The notes under the pieces: generated by a model
What the model saw: only the letters and a program-made list of their open reading frames with translations
Told to the model about the DNA's origin: nothing
The model's database searches: none
Source: a virus
Length of the DNA: 64,000 nt
Strand: one strand, 5' to 3'
Virus record (IMG/VR): IMGVR_UViG_3300035670_000026
Location: 1 to 64,000 of that record
Shown here: positions 1-6,533 of the stretch, in pieces
How the letters are laid out: every line of letters starts with the position of its first letter
Position numbering within the stretch: position 1 is the first letter of the stretch
Position numbers and translations under genes: made by a program

Positions 1-225
1 AGGATGATGTTTTTATTGTCTATAAAATATATTGATGTGATTGTGCCATTTGCATCGAATGCCGAGCTTGAATCACATATACACGCTATAAAACCGAAAT
101 ATATGGTAATTGGTGATGATTACCGCGGGCGCGATATTATTGGTTCTCAATTTATTGAAGAAATTGTTTATATTACACGAGATGGTAAATCTACTAGCGC
201 ATTGGTGGATCGTATATACGGATAG
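1..225 (+). CDS. Cytidylyltransferase-like protein, C-terminal fragment (cut by window start)
   Basis: The reading frame is open from the first base, so the gene begins upstream of the window and only about 74 C-terminal residues are visible. The segment YMVIGDDYRG followed by an ITRDGKSTSALVDRIYG tail matches the end of the cytidylyltransferase-like nucleotidyltransferase family (glycerol-3-phosphate cytidylyltransferase, RfaE/HldE C-terminal domain), where a late G-x-D-Y/W element and an S-T-S/T-x-(L/I) element contact the nucleotide. The substrate cannot be told from this fragment. It ends 127 bp before the next gene, which has its own promoter. The ATG at position 4 is in frame but lies inside the fold, so it is unlikely to be the start. 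Confidence 0.7.
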   Translation, partial: RMMFLLSIKYIDVIVPFASNAELESHIHAIKPKYMVIGDDYRGRDIIGSQFIEEIVYITRDGKSTSALVDRIYG

Positions 226-290
226 ATGTATTTTGGTTAGTTAAGAAAAGTCTGCGCGCTAAAAGTTTTTTAAAGATTTCTGCGAAAGGA

Positions 291-323
291 TTTGGAATCC
301 CGAAATCCGGTTCGTATATTCAC
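291..323 (+). promoter_or_regulatory. Bacteroidetes-type promoter
   Basis: TTTGG at 291-295, a 19-nt spacer, then TATATTCAC from 315. This fits the known Bacteroidetes sigma consensus (TTTG, about 19 nt, TAnnTTTG). It lies 29 nt before the RadA-like gene, with an A-rich leader ending AAAGGTTATG. Confidence 0.75.
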
Positions 324-351
324 GGCATAGAAATAAGAAATAATAAAGGTT

Positions 352-1164
352 ATGCAAAACGTAGAAATTAAAAATGTAAGTGTTGTAAAAAGAGGTCGTC
401 CTGCTAAACAAAGTGTAAATATTGAATTTGATTCTAGCTCTATTAAGCTTTTTAGGGGCAATGAATTAAGTTTTAGTGATGAATTATTTAAACCAATGAG
501 TGTTGGTAATGAGCTTGATGTTATTCTTTCTACTGAAGGAGGTTTAATGCCTGGTACTAATATGATGTTAGCTGGAGGACCTGGTTCTGGTAAATCAACA
601 ATTGTACTTGATATGCTTTCTAAGCTTACTCTTCAAGGTTTGAAGGTTTTATTTGTTAGTGGTGAGATGGATGAGATTGCTCATTACAAATACTGCAAAC
701 GTATGCCTAATTTTGCTTGTGTTCAAACATTGTTTTTAAAAAACTATTCTGAGAATGTTAAAGAAACACTTGAGCATGTTTTTAATGAAGGTTATGATGT
801 AATTGCAATCGATTCAATTGCTGAAGTACTTGAAATGTATAAAGATGCTTACCGCACAACTGAAAGCGCTGCAGAATTTTGGTTTTTAAACTTACAAGAT
901 CAACATAAAAAAGGAGGTAATTCTAAGAATTACTATACTACATTTATTAATATTCAACAAATGACTAAAGCTGGTGATTTTGCTGGTTCGAATCGTTTGA
1001 AGCATATGGTTGATGCTTTTTGTCATGTTGAGCGTTCAAAAGATGGTTTAGAGCGTTCATTGTATTTTAGCAAAAACCGTGATTGTGATAAAGATTTTAA
1101 AGTGTTCTTTTCAATCTACAACGGAGGTGTACATTACGCTTACGAAATGGAAAAACAAGATTAA
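352..1164 (+). CDS. RadA/RecA-family P-loop ATPase
   Basis: A 270-residue protein with a RecA-type ATPase core: Walker A GGPGSGKST at residues 75-83, a FVSGEMDE segment near 101-108 of the kind found in RadA/Sms and KaiC-like proteins, and Walker B DVIAIDSI around 149-156. A late YFSKNRD segment resembles the KNRFG motif of RadA. The zinc finger and Lon-like domain of bacterial RadA are absent, so it is a bare ATPase core. A role in recombination-dependent replication or as a helicase-like motor is inferred from the family. The start follows a host-type promoter and an AAAGGTT leader, which is shared with the promoter-proximal genes at 2013 and 3119. Confidence 0.8.
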   Translation: MQNVEIKNVSVVKRGRPAKQSVNIEFDSSSIKLFRGNELSFSDELFKPMSVGNELDVILSTEGGLMPGTNMMLAGGPGSGKSTIVLDMLSKLTLQGLKVLFVSGEMDEIAHYKYCKRMPNFACVQTLFLKNYSENVKETLEHVFNEGYDVIAIDSIAEVLEMYKDAYRTTESAAEFWFLNLQDQHKKGGNSKNYYTTFINIQQMTKAGDFAGSNRLKHMVDAFCHVERSKDGLERSLYFSKNRDCDKDFKVFFSIYNGGVHYAYEMEKQD

Positions 1165-1179
1165 TTAAATTTATAATAT

Positions 1180-1941
1180 ATGAAATCCAAATTCATTCCA
1201 GTAAACAACGACTTAAACAAAGCAAAAGCATTTGCTAACACTCTTGATCCTGAGTACATCAAAAAAGTTCAGCGTATCAAGCAAAAAGAGTTTTATATTC
1301 CTACTATTGATGTAGTTCAAAAACTTCAAAAGGAAGGATGGATGATTAATGGAGTTGATGAACAACGTAGTAAGAAAAATCGTAAGATTTCAAGTAACTA
1401 TGTTCAAATGACTCATCCTGATTTTGCTATTAAAAATAAACAAGGTAAAGATGAAGCATATTCATCAATTACTATTTCTAATAGCTGTTCAGGTAATCAA
1501 CCACTTCAAATGAGTTTAGGAGCTTATCGAATGGTATGTTCTAATGGTTTAGTTCGATTTGATGAACATGCTGAAAATGAGAAAATCAAACATATTGAAA
1601 TCAACTATAGAGATTTAGATCGTTTTGTACATAACATGAATAATAAAGCTCAAGAAGTTATTGCTCAACTTAATACTTGGAAAGAGCAAAATTTAACTGC
1701 TGAACAAATTAAACAATTCGCATATAACGCAGCTAAATTACGTTTCAACGAAACCGATGAAAACTTTGATCCAAACGCATTAATACGCGTAAATCGCGTA
1801 GAAGACGAAGATAATGACGTATGGACTGTATTTAATCGTATTCAAGAAAATTTAACTCATGATGTTAAAGATAAACAAGCTGATATTTGGTTAAATCAAC
1901 AGTTGTTTGATTTAGCAAATAGAGAATTAGTTTACGCATAA
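1180..1941 (+). CDS. DUF932 family phage protein
   Basis: A 253-residue soluble protein. The segment LGAYRMVCSNGLV around residues 109-121 is the hallmark of the DUF932 (phage/plasmid-like TIGR03299) family; the rest is helical and charged. The biochemical role of the family is not established; members occur on phages and plasmids beside replication genes. The gene follows the RadA-like ATPase after 15 bp and is probably co-transcribed from its promoter. Confidence 0.75.
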   Translation: MKSKFIPVNNDLNKAKAFANTLDPEYIKKVQRIKQKEFYIPTIDVVQKLQKEGWMINGVDEQRSKKNRKISSNYVQMTHPDFAIKNKQGKDEAYSSITISNSCSGNQPLQMSLGAYRMVCSNGLVRFDEHAENEKIKHIEINYRDLDRFVHNMNNKAQEVIAQLNTWKEQNLTAEQIKQFAYNAAKLRFNETDENFDPNALIRVNRVEDEDNDVWTVFNRIQENLTHDVKDKQADIWLNQQLFDLANRELVYA

Positions 1942-1960
1942 AAAGAAAATTACGAAGGGA

Positions 1961-1993
1961 TTTGGCTTTGTCAGATCCCTTTCGTATATTTAC
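1961..1993 (+). promoter_or_regulatory. Bacteroidetes-type promoter
   Basis: TTTGG at 1961-1965, 19-nt spacer, TATATTTAC from 1985. It drives the esterase gene that starts 20 nt downstream and fixes that start, because an earlier in-frame ATG at 1962 lies inside the promoter. Confidence 0.75.
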
Positions 1994-2012
1994 GTATAAA
2001 GAAATTAAGGTT

Positions 2013-2495
2013 ATGAAAAAAATATTGTATTTACACGGTTTAGAAAGTTCTAACATTTGTAGTAAAGTTGACTTTATGCGTGAACATGCTAATGTGTTAG
2101 CTCCTTCAATTGATTATAATAAATCAAACATTGAGGAAGAACTCATGTATATGGTTGAGTCATTCCAACCTGATTTGATTATTGGTTCTTCGATGGGTGG
2201 CCATGTTGGTTTAATGTTAGCTAATTATTATAATATTGATGTTATTGTTTTCAACCCAGCTATTCACTCACGTTCATTTGATCCTGCTTTAGAAAAATTA
2301 GCAGCTAAAGAACCTAATTTTAATTTTCAACCAGTAGTTATTTTAGGTATGGAAGATGATGTTATTAATCCTTTAATTACTAGAGAAATTCTTGATGATG
2401 CTTTATTTTATTGTGATATTGAAGAGATTGAAGATTTAGGTCACCGTATTCCATTTCAAGTGTTTGTTGATATTTATAACAAATACGTAAAATAA
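2013..2495 (+). CDS. YqiA/UPF0227-like alpha/beta-hydrolase esterase
   Basis: A 160-residue alpha/beta hydrolase. It opens with the strand and oxyanion turn ILYLHGLESS (residues 4-13), has the nucleophile elbow GSSMG at 58-62 (Ser60), an acid candidate in GMEDD (112-116) and a late His144 in DLGHR, giving a complete catalytic triad. Length and order match the small YqiA/UPF0227 esterases. The natural substrate is unknown. The start at 2013 is preferred over an in-frame ATG 51 nt upstream, because the upstream one overlaps the promoter and adds residues unlike the family. Its stop overlaps the next start (TAATG). Confidence 0.8.
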   Translation: MKKILYLHGLESSNICSKVDFMREHANVLAPSIDYNKSNIEEELMYMVESFQPDLIIGSSMGGHVGLMLANYYNIDVIVFNPAIHSRSFDPALEKLAAKEPNFNFQPVVILGMEDDVINPLITREILDDALFYCDIEEIEDLGHRIPFQVFVDIYNKYVK

Positions 2496-3055
2496 TGTCT
2501 TTCGATTATAAAGCTTACCTAAAAAATAACCCATTGTTAGAGGAATTACCTAAAGGACAGTGGATTGACCTTGATAAAAAAGAAACCGAAGAATATTCTG
2601 ATGATATTTTTGGATTAATTGACACAGCATATGCGTCAATTGGCGGTAATCTAAATTATAAAAACGCAAGTGACGTAACAGGTGCGGAAGGTGATGCCGA
2701 TTATGAAGTAATCGATATAGACGGTGATCCTGAACCAGATGCTGTGCTTGTTTCTAAAAGAAAAGAAGCCGGAAATAAATTAACTGCTTTAGGTCACGAT
2801 GGAAGCTCCGATGCCAAATCAAAATCACTTAATAAACAAGCAGATATGCTTAAACAACCCGGTAATTATATTGAAGTTTCTGGTCGTATTAAAGATATTC
2901 TTTTAGGTAAAGGTGTTCCTGTAGTTACAGATAAATCCACTATTGAAAAAGTAATGGGTAATAAAGCTATTGATATCCAAGATGATGGTTCTTATACTCG
3001 CTATATTGGTGGAAAGCAAACCCAAAAAATCCTTCTTGGAAAACCTTTAGCATAA
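2495..3055 (+). CDS. Conserved phage protein, unknown function
   Basis: A 186-residue protein translationally coupled to the esterase by a one-base overlap. It has an acidic middle part with YEVIDIDGDPEPDAVLV (about 70-86), a GHDGSSDAKSK segment and a C-terminal YTRYIGG...KILLGKP block. I recall this pattern (D-x-D-x-D-P-x-D-A, then GHDGS, then YxRxIGG) from T4-like marine phage proteins sometimes labelled acetyltransferase-like, but I see no clear acetyl-CoA site. The N-terminus is a short charged helix. Function is left open. Confidence 0.7.
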   Translation: MSFDYKAYLKNNPLLEELPKGQWIDLDKKETEEYSDDIFGLIDTAYASIGGNLNYKNASDVTGAEGDADYEVIDIDGDPEPDAVLVSKRKEAGNKLTALGHDGSSDAKSKSLNKQADMLKQPGNYIEVSGRIKDILLGKGVPVVTDKSTIEKVMGNKAIDIQDDGSYTRYIGGKQTQKILLGKPLA

Positions 3056-3057
3056 AA

Positions 3058-3090
3058 TTTGGAGGAGCGAAATTTCGTTCGTATATTTAC
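3058..3090 (+). promoter_or_regulatory. Bacteroidetes-type promoter
   Basis: TTTGG at 3058-3062, 19-nt spacer, TATATTTAC from 3082. It is followed by an A-rich leader ending AAAGGTTATG at the 3119 gene. Confidence 0.75.
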
Positions 3091-3118
3091 CATGTAATAA
3101 GAAATAAAAATAAAGGTT

Positions 3119-3430
3119 ATGATTAAGATGTGTATTAAAACAGTAGAAAATTTGGTTGAAGAATTTAATACTGGTCAAATTTCAGAAGAAAATTTTTATA
3201 AAGCACTCCAAAACACCGCTAAAATGGGTTTGGATAATGTTCGTCAACACAAGATTTGGAATATGAAGGATGAACTTCGTCCTGGTAATATGGTTTTTGT
3301 TGATCATAAGCGAGTTGCTGGTCGTCAATTCCGAGTTAAAGAAGTTAAGCGTGTAAAAGTAATTGTTGTTAATCCTAATAATGAGCATGAAAGTTTTATT
3401 GTTCCACTTAGTTTAGTTAAAAAAGCGTAA
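3119..3430 (+). CDS. Small unknown protein with SH3-like C-terminal half
   Basis: 103 residues. The N-terminal half is helical. The C-terminal half (about residues 53-100, from RPGNMVFVDHKRVAG) alternates short beta strands with turns and ends in IVPLSLVKKA, as in small SH3/KOW-like barrels. No catalytic motif is seen. It is the first of three small genes in a tight row behind a host-type promoter, so early expression is likely. Function unknown. Confidence 0.65.
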   Translation: MIKMCIKTVENLVEEFNTGQISEENFYKALQNTAKMGLDNVRQHKIWNMKDELRPGNMVFVDHKRVAGRQFRVKEVKRVKVIVVNPNNEHESFIVPLSLVKKA

Positions 3431-3432
3431 TT

Positions 3433-3627
3433 ATGAGTTTTAAACAATCTCTACTAGATGCAATCGAAGATAATCAAATGGAAATGGTTATGCCTTCTCG
3501 AGAATATAAAGAAGGTGAAATCGTATGGATGAAAGGTTATACTCAAGCACTTAAAGATATGCTTGAAGATTACGATAATGACATCGAAGACGCTATTCAA
3601 AAATCACTAACATTTTCACTTAATTAA
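3433..3627 (+). CDS. Small acidic protein, unknown
   Basis: 64 residues, acidic and mostly helical, starting 2 bp after the previous stop and followed 1 bp later by the next gene. The tight spacing and shared promoter argue that it is translated. No motif recognised. Confidence 0.55.
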   Translation: MSFKQSLLDAIEDNQMEMVMPSREYKEGEIVWMKGYTQALKDMLEDYDNDIEDAIQKSLTFSLN

Positions 3628-3628
3628 T

Positions 3629-3859
3629 ATGGAAGATTTTATCTCACAAAACGAATTCCAATTAGAAATGTCTGCAATTAAAGAAGCAAAAATTAATGCT
3701 GACTGTGACCATATTTTGACTGAAGCTGATCGTTATGGTCTTCAGTTGGAGGTAGTTTGGTCTGCTTTTAAACATAAAGAAGATTTTCCAACTGCTTCTT
3801 TTCTTGAATGCCTACAAGTAGGTGCAAAAGATTGGGATGTTATAACTAAGTTTGGATAA
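3629..3859 (+). CDS. Small unknown protein
   Basis: 76 residues, helical, with a single tryptophan-rich turn near VVWSAFKHKEDFP. Last gene of the early three-gene unit before the RNA island. No recognisable family. Confidence 0.55.
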   Translation: MEDFISQNEFQLEMSAIKEAKINADCDHILTEADRYGLQLEVVWSAFKHKEDFPTASFLECLQVGAKDWDVITKFG

Positions 3860-3876
3860 TAAAAAAAAAGGTTATA

Positions 3877-3884
3877 TATTTATA
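3877..3884 (+). promoter_or_regulatory. TATTTATA late-type motif
   Basis: Octamer inside the inverted repeat GTTATATA-TT-TATATAAC, 10 nt before tRNA-Leu(TAA). Candidate gp55-dependent promoter core. Confidence 0.45.
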
Positions 3885-3893
3885 TAACAGAAA

Positions 3894-3980
3894 TACCGCC
3901 TTGGTGAAATAGGTAGACACGAGGGACTTAAAATCCCTTGGGCAGTGATGCTCGTGCCGGTTCGATTCCGGCAGGCGGTA
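3894..3980 (+). tRNA. tRNA-Leu(TAA)
   Basis: Acceptor TACCGCC/GGCGGTA pairs fully. Anticodon stem AGGGA/TCCCT holds loop CTTAAAA (anticodon TAA). It has the long variable arm of leucine tRNAs and a normal T-arm with GGTTCGATTCC. CCA is not encoded. Confidence 0.95.
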
Positions 3981-3987
3981 CAAAGAT

Positions 3988-3999
3988 TGTTCTTTAAAA
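3988..3999 (+). promoter_or_regulatory. boxA-like element
   Basis: TGTTCTTTAAAA just upstream of tRNA-Arg. It resembles the rrn boxA (TGCTCTTTAACA) bound by NusB/S10 for antitermination. Confidence 0.5.
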
Positions 4000-4002
4000 T
4001 AT

Positions 4003-4076
4003 GGTTCGGTAGCTCAGCTGGATAGAGCAACAGCCTTCTAAGCTGTGGGTCACAGGTTCGAATCCTGTTCGAATCA
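4003..4076 (+). tRNA. tRNA-Arg(TCT)
   Basis: Acceptor GGTTCGG with TCGAATC (two G-U pairs); anticodon loop CTTCTAA (TCT); T-arm CACAGGTTCGAATCCTGT. No encoded CCA. Confidence 0.93.
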
Positions 4077-4081
4077 CTAAA

Positions 4082-4155
4082 GCGCTTATAGCTCAGTTGG
4101 TTAGAGCATCCGACTCATAATCGGCAGGTCCTAGGTTCAAGCCCTAGTAGGCGCA
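4082..4155 (+). tRNA. tRNA with CAT anticodon (Met or Ile2)
   Basis: Acceptor GCGCTTA/TAGGCGC; anticodon stem CCGA/TCGG with loop CTCATAA. The sequence alone does not separate elongator Met from a lysidine-modified Ile(CAT). Since the island also has Ile(GAT) and Ile(TAT), Met is favoured. Confidence 0.9.
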
Positions 4156-4161
4156 CCTAAA

Positions 4162-4193
4162 TTTGGAGATATAAAATATTTATATTATATTAC
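4162..4193 (+). promoter_or_regulatory. Bacteroidetes-type promoter of the first structured RNA
   Basis: TTTGG at 4162-4166, 19-nt spacer, TATATTAC at 4186. It is followed at once by a boxA-like element, then a structured non-coding stretch. Confidence 0.6.
4177..4184 (+). promoter_or_regulatory. TATTTATA motif inside a promoter spacer
   Basis: The octamer lies within the spacer of the host-type promoter, so early and late recognition could overlap here. Confidence 0.35.
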
Positions 4194-4200
4194 CATTATA

Positions 4201-4213
4201 GTTCTTTGAAAAT
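4201..4213 (+). promoter_or_regulatory. boxA-like element
   Basis: GTTCTTTGAAAAT, 8 nt after the promoter core and before the structured RNA. This is the arrangement seen in rRNA leaders. Confidence 0.5.
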
Positions 4214-4230
4214 ATTAAATACCCAAAAGT

Positions 4231-4559
4231 GCCCCGATAGGATAACCTTTTTGCAATAACCTGCTGAAATTGCATTAACGGAGAGGTTCGCAAGCAGGTG
4301 AGGGTTCCCATTGGATATGAAAGTCTGGTGAGAAATAGGTTGGTTTAGTTCCCGTTATGTTTTTAGTAACATTATCGGGGCCGCTAAAAACGAGCGGAAG
4401 TTAAATTCAAAGTATTAAAGCAAAGTCAACACAATAGCTTTGTTCTCACAGCTTATTAGTAATACACGTCGGGAGGTGTAGCTAGTAAGGGAAAACGAAT
4501 AGGACGTCGGGTTCTAATCGCCAGATAGAAATATCATATTGCCGTGCTTAGAAATAAGC
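4231..4559 (+). ncRNA. Structured non-coding RNA, two domains
   Basis: No credible reading frame. Domain 1 is closed by a perfect 9-bp helix, GCCCCGATA (4231-4239) with TATCGGGGC (4373-4381), and contains ACCTGCT (4259-4265) with AGCAGGT (4293-4299). A hairpin CCGCT/AGCGG (4381-4397) follows. Domain 2 has CTTATTAG/CTAGTAAG enclosing TACAC/GTGTA, then two GAAA-tetraloop hairpins: GATA-GAAA-TATC (4524-4535) and GCTTA-GAAA-TAAGC (4546-4559). It ends 7 nt before a tRNA and has its own promoter and boxA. No family was recognised; it is not an evident tmRNA or RNase P RNA. Confidence 0.6.
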
Positions 4560-4565
4560 CAAAAT

Positions 4566-4636
4566 TGACGGTTCGTCTAACGGCAGGACGCTTGGCCCCG
4601 ACCCAAGAAATGTAGGTTCGATCCCTACACCGTTAA
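4566..4636 (+). tRNA. Atypical tRNA, apparent CCG anticodon (Arg?)
   Basis: Acceptor TGACGGT/ACCGTTA, D-stem GTCT/GGAC and T-arm GTAGG-TTCGATC-CCTAC are good. The anticodon stem CTTGG/CCAAG holds the loop CCCCGAC, read as CCG, but base 33 is C instead of the near-universal U. Body features resemble Gln/Glu-type phage tRNAs. Isotype and decoding ability are therefore uncertain. No encoded CCA. Confidence 0.65.
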
Positions 4637-4666
4637 CAAAGTTAGCTACAGACTTAAATGTGGAAT

Positions 4667-4751
4667 GGAAGATTGGCAGAGTGGTCGATCGCGGCAGTCT
4701 TGAAAACTGTTGTACCGCAAGGTACCGTAGGTTCGAATCCTACATCTTCCG
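4667..4751 (+). tRNA. tRNA-Ser(TGA)
   Basis: Acceptor GGAAGAT/ATCTTCC, discriminator G, anticodon loop CTTGAAA (TGA), long variable arm GTACCGCAAGGTAC, T-arm GTAGGTTCGAATCCTAC. Confidence 0.95.
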
Positions 4752-4773
4752 CTAAACTTAAAAATAAATAAAC

Positions 4774-5031
4774 ATGAATGAAGTTACAGTTACAGTACTG
4801 CCACATCCAGTGACAATGTTCTTTATAGGAGCAATGCTATTAGGTATAGTTTTACTGTTAATCGAATTTTCCAAAACCCGTCGTGAGGTTCGGGAAACTA
4901 AAAAAGAATTTAATACTATGAATAAACATATCATTGATGTTAAATCCTACACAGAAAAATCAATTCAAGAAGTTTCTCGTAAAGTAGATTCAAGAATCGA
5001 CAAAGCGCTTGGAAATTTAAAAAAAGATTGA
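4774..5031 (+). CDS. Small membrane protein with coiled-coil tail
   Basis: 85 residues: a short N-terminal segment, one transmembrane helix (about residues 13-30, VTMFFIGAMLLGIVLLLI), then a charged helical tail with heptad-like spacing. The topology suggests an inner-membrane anchor with a cytoplasmic coiled coil. It sits between tRNA-Ser and a lipoprotein gene, an odd place for a protein gene and often where phages keep host-interaction genes. Function unknown. Confidence 0.65.
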   Translation: MNEVTVTVLPHPVTMFFIGAMLLGIVLLLIEFSKTRREVRETKKEFNTMNKHIIDVKSYTEKSIQEVSRKVDSRIDKALGNLKKD

Positions 5032-5033
5032 TA

Positions 5034-5041
5034 TATTTATA
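5034..5041 (+). promoter_or_regulatory. TATTTATA late-type motif
   Basis: Octamer within ATATATTTATATAAC, 27 nt before the lipoprotein start. Confidence 0.5.
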
Positions 5042-5068
5042 TAACACAATTAATAATTAAAAACAAAG

Positions 5069-5230
5069 ATGAAAAAAACCTTTTTCGCACTTGTAGCAAT
5101 TGCTACCCTTGCTTCATGTACTAATAATACCGAAGCCACTTTAACTGATTCAACTTCGTGTGATACATGTGTTGTTGATTCAACTGTAGTTGATACGCTA
5201 TGTGTTGACACTACAGTAGTAGCCGAGTAA
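5069..5230 (+). CDS. Small phage lipoprotein
   Basis: 53 residues: MKK, a hydrophobic stretch (FFALVAIATLA), then the lipobox LASC with the cysteine at about residue 17, so a lipidated secreted protein is predicted. The mature part is about 37 residues, rich in Thr, Val and Asp, with near-repeats VDST/VDTL/VDTT and a C-x-x-C pair. Phage lipoproteins of this size often act in superinfection exclusion at the envelope; that is an inference only. It is preceded by a late-type motif and followed directly by tRNA-Thr. Confidence 0.8.
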   Translation: MKKTFFALVAIATLASCTNNTEATLTDSTSCDTCVVDSTVVDTLCVDTTVVAE

Positions 5231-5242
5231 TCGGCTTAAAAT

Positions 5243-5315
5243 GCCCGCGTAGCTCAATAGGTAGAGCAATTGATTTGTAATCAATAGGTTGTAGGTTCGA
5301 TTCCTATCGCTGGCT
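5243..5315 (+). tRNA. tRNA-Thr(TGT)
   Basis: Anticodon loop TTTGTAA (TGT) on stem ATTGA/TCAAT; normal D- and T-arms. The acceptor GCCCGCG/CGCTGGC carries one C-U mismatch at its fourth pair. Confidence 0.9.
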
Positions 5316-5323
5316 CAAAAAAA

Positions 5324-5335
5324 TGTTCTTTAACA
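5324..5335 (+). promoter_or_regulatory. boxA-like element
   Basis: TGTTCTTTAACA, one base from the E. coli rrn boxA TGCTCTTTAACA, in the 24-nt spacer between tRNA-Thr and tRNA-Gly. Confidence 0.6.
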
Positions 5336-5339
5336 TAAT

Positions 5340-5412
5340 GCGGTAGTAGCTCAGTTGGTAGAGCATGACCTTGCCAAGGTCAGGGTCGCTGGTTCGAACC
5401 CAGTTTGCCGCT
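5340..5412 (+). tRNA. tRNA-Gly(GCC)
   Basis: Acceptor GCGGTAG/TTGCCGC with G-U pairs; anticodon stem TGACC/GGTCA with loop TTGCCAA (GCC). No CCA. Confidence 0.93.
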
Positions 5413-5417
5413 CAAAT

Positions 5418-5489
5418 GCGAATATCGTATAATGGTTATTACTCCTTCCTTCCAAGTAGGAGATGTCGGTTCGATTCCGGCTATTCGCT
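5418..5489 (+). tRNA. tRNA-Gly(TCC)
   Basis: Acceptor GCGAATA/TATTCGC; anticodon loop CTTCCAA (TCC), with one mismatch in the anticodon stem; T-arm GTCGGTTCGATTCCGGC. Confidence 0.9.
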
Positions 5490-5520
5490 CAAAAAGCTTT
5501 TTAAAATTTTTTTAAAATAG

Positions 5521-5553
5521 CTTGGATGTTTGAAATTTCGTTCGTATATTTAC
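5521..5553 (+). promoter_or_regulatory. Bacteroidetes-type promoter of the large RNA
   Basis: CTTGG at 5521-5525, 19-nt spacer, TATATTTAC at 5545. It is followed by a boxA-like element and then the long structured non-coding region. Confidence 0.75.
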
Positions 5554-5577
5554 GGTATAGAAATTGAAAAACAAAAC

Positions 5578-5589
5578 GTTCTTTAAATT
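5578..5589 (+). promoter_or_regulatory. boxA-like element
   Basis: GTTCTTTAAATT directly before the first helix of the large RNA. Confidence 0.5.
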
Positions 5590-5594
5590 ATTGA

Positions 5595-6475
5595 AATATC
5601 CATTCAACGCAAGTTGATAAAAGATATTGGCCGTCTATGGTCGTTAAATAAACCTCGAAAGGGGGATAAAGTGAATTACATGACAAAGTAGTTTGCGGCT
5701 TCGAAAGGAGCTCGAGTAGACAAGCGAGATATCATTTAGTCTAAAGTAGTGAGGGTAACTCCGTAGCGAAACGATTGAATGACCTAGCGATGTGGGTCGT
5801 TAGGTTGAGTCCGGAAGGACAATAAGAATAACTCGTAGAATATATGTAAGAAGTATTTCCATCCAGATTTACAATTGCGTTATTCAATATCAGAGGGTAC
5901 TTAAAGCCGAAAGGCATGTAAATGTACAGGTGGTGCTGTTATTTACCTTGACCTTAGTCTACCAAGACATGAGTCATGAAGTAATCTTAAAGTATGGAGG
6001 TAGGGATATCTCAGAGAGTAGTTTAGTATTTTCTCGCTCAAAAGGTGAGAAAGCTAGGTTGGTAAGCCACTACTTTCAATCATCCACGTCAAAAACTTTG
6101 CTATTTGGAATGCAAATTCAAAACTAACAAAGCAAAAGTGCTTACCAGTCACGGACGAAAGATGCCTACATAGTAGTGAGTTGTTCACTGCCACTAGAGG
6201 TTGCAAGCCAATAGTGATTCGTTTGAAAAATTTGTAACCTCGGCAGGGGTTTATCAGACCGCAAGTTTGAACAGATAGAGTATAGCGAGAGTAGTCCAAT
6301 ACAAGTGACTTAAAGAGTGGTTCACTTAAATAACCGGCATTGTTAGGATACAAGTCAAAAGCTTGTGGATAAGAAGGGAATAAATAATCCGACAAAAGAT
6401 CTAACATATAAACGTATAATCTCAGCGTTTTAAAAATTTACGCAAGTTGGACATTTTAGAGGATCGTTTCCTCTA
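5595..6475 (+). ncRNA. Large ornate structured RNA (GOLLD/ROOL-like candidate)
   Basis: About 880 nt with no convincing gene on either strand and dense base-pairing. Examples: AATATC (5595) with GATATT (5623) enclosing TCAAC-GCAA-GTTGA; CCTC-GAAA-GGGG (5653); GCTTC-GAAA-GGAGC (5698); CCTAGCGA with TCGTTAGG; GTCC-GGAA-GGAC; GAATAAC (5826) with GTTATTC (5879); GCC-GAAA-GGC (5906); GAGGTTGCAA (6197) with TTGTAACCTC (6232); AAGTGA (6303) with TCACTT (6322); ACAAG/CTTGT (6350-6366); and a final TAGAGGA/TCCTCTA hairpin (6457-6475). Size, GNRA loops, own promoter and location in a phage tRNA island match the known GOLLD and ROOL RNA classes. Membership is inferred, and a new class is possible. Confidence 0.7.
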
Positions 6476-6499
6476 TTGCGACAAAAATAAAATTTAACA

Positions 6500-6507
6500 T
6501 ATTTATA
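6500..6507 (+). promoter_or_regulatory. TATTTATA late-type motif
   Basis: Within ACATATTTATAATAAAC, 26 nt before a possible 28-codon gene. Confidence 0.45.
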
Positions 6508-6533
6508 ATAAACATTTTTTAAATTCGATAACA

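Noticed and set aside
1962-2012. An extended N-terminus for the YqiA-like esterase
   Set aside because: The extra 17 codons run through the promoter core and have no counterpart in the family.
4231-4559. tmRNA or RNase P RNA for the first structured region
   Set aside because: No tRNA-like ends, no tag frame and none of the conserved RNase P core segments were visible.
5930-6127. A 65-codon frame within the large structured RNA
   Set aside because: It overlaps many paired segments, has no upstream signal and an atypical residue pattern. The non-coding explanation is better.
6054-6407. A 117-codon frame on the minus strand in the large RNA
   Set aside because: No minus-strand gene is supported anywhere in the window, and the frame coincides with RNA helices.
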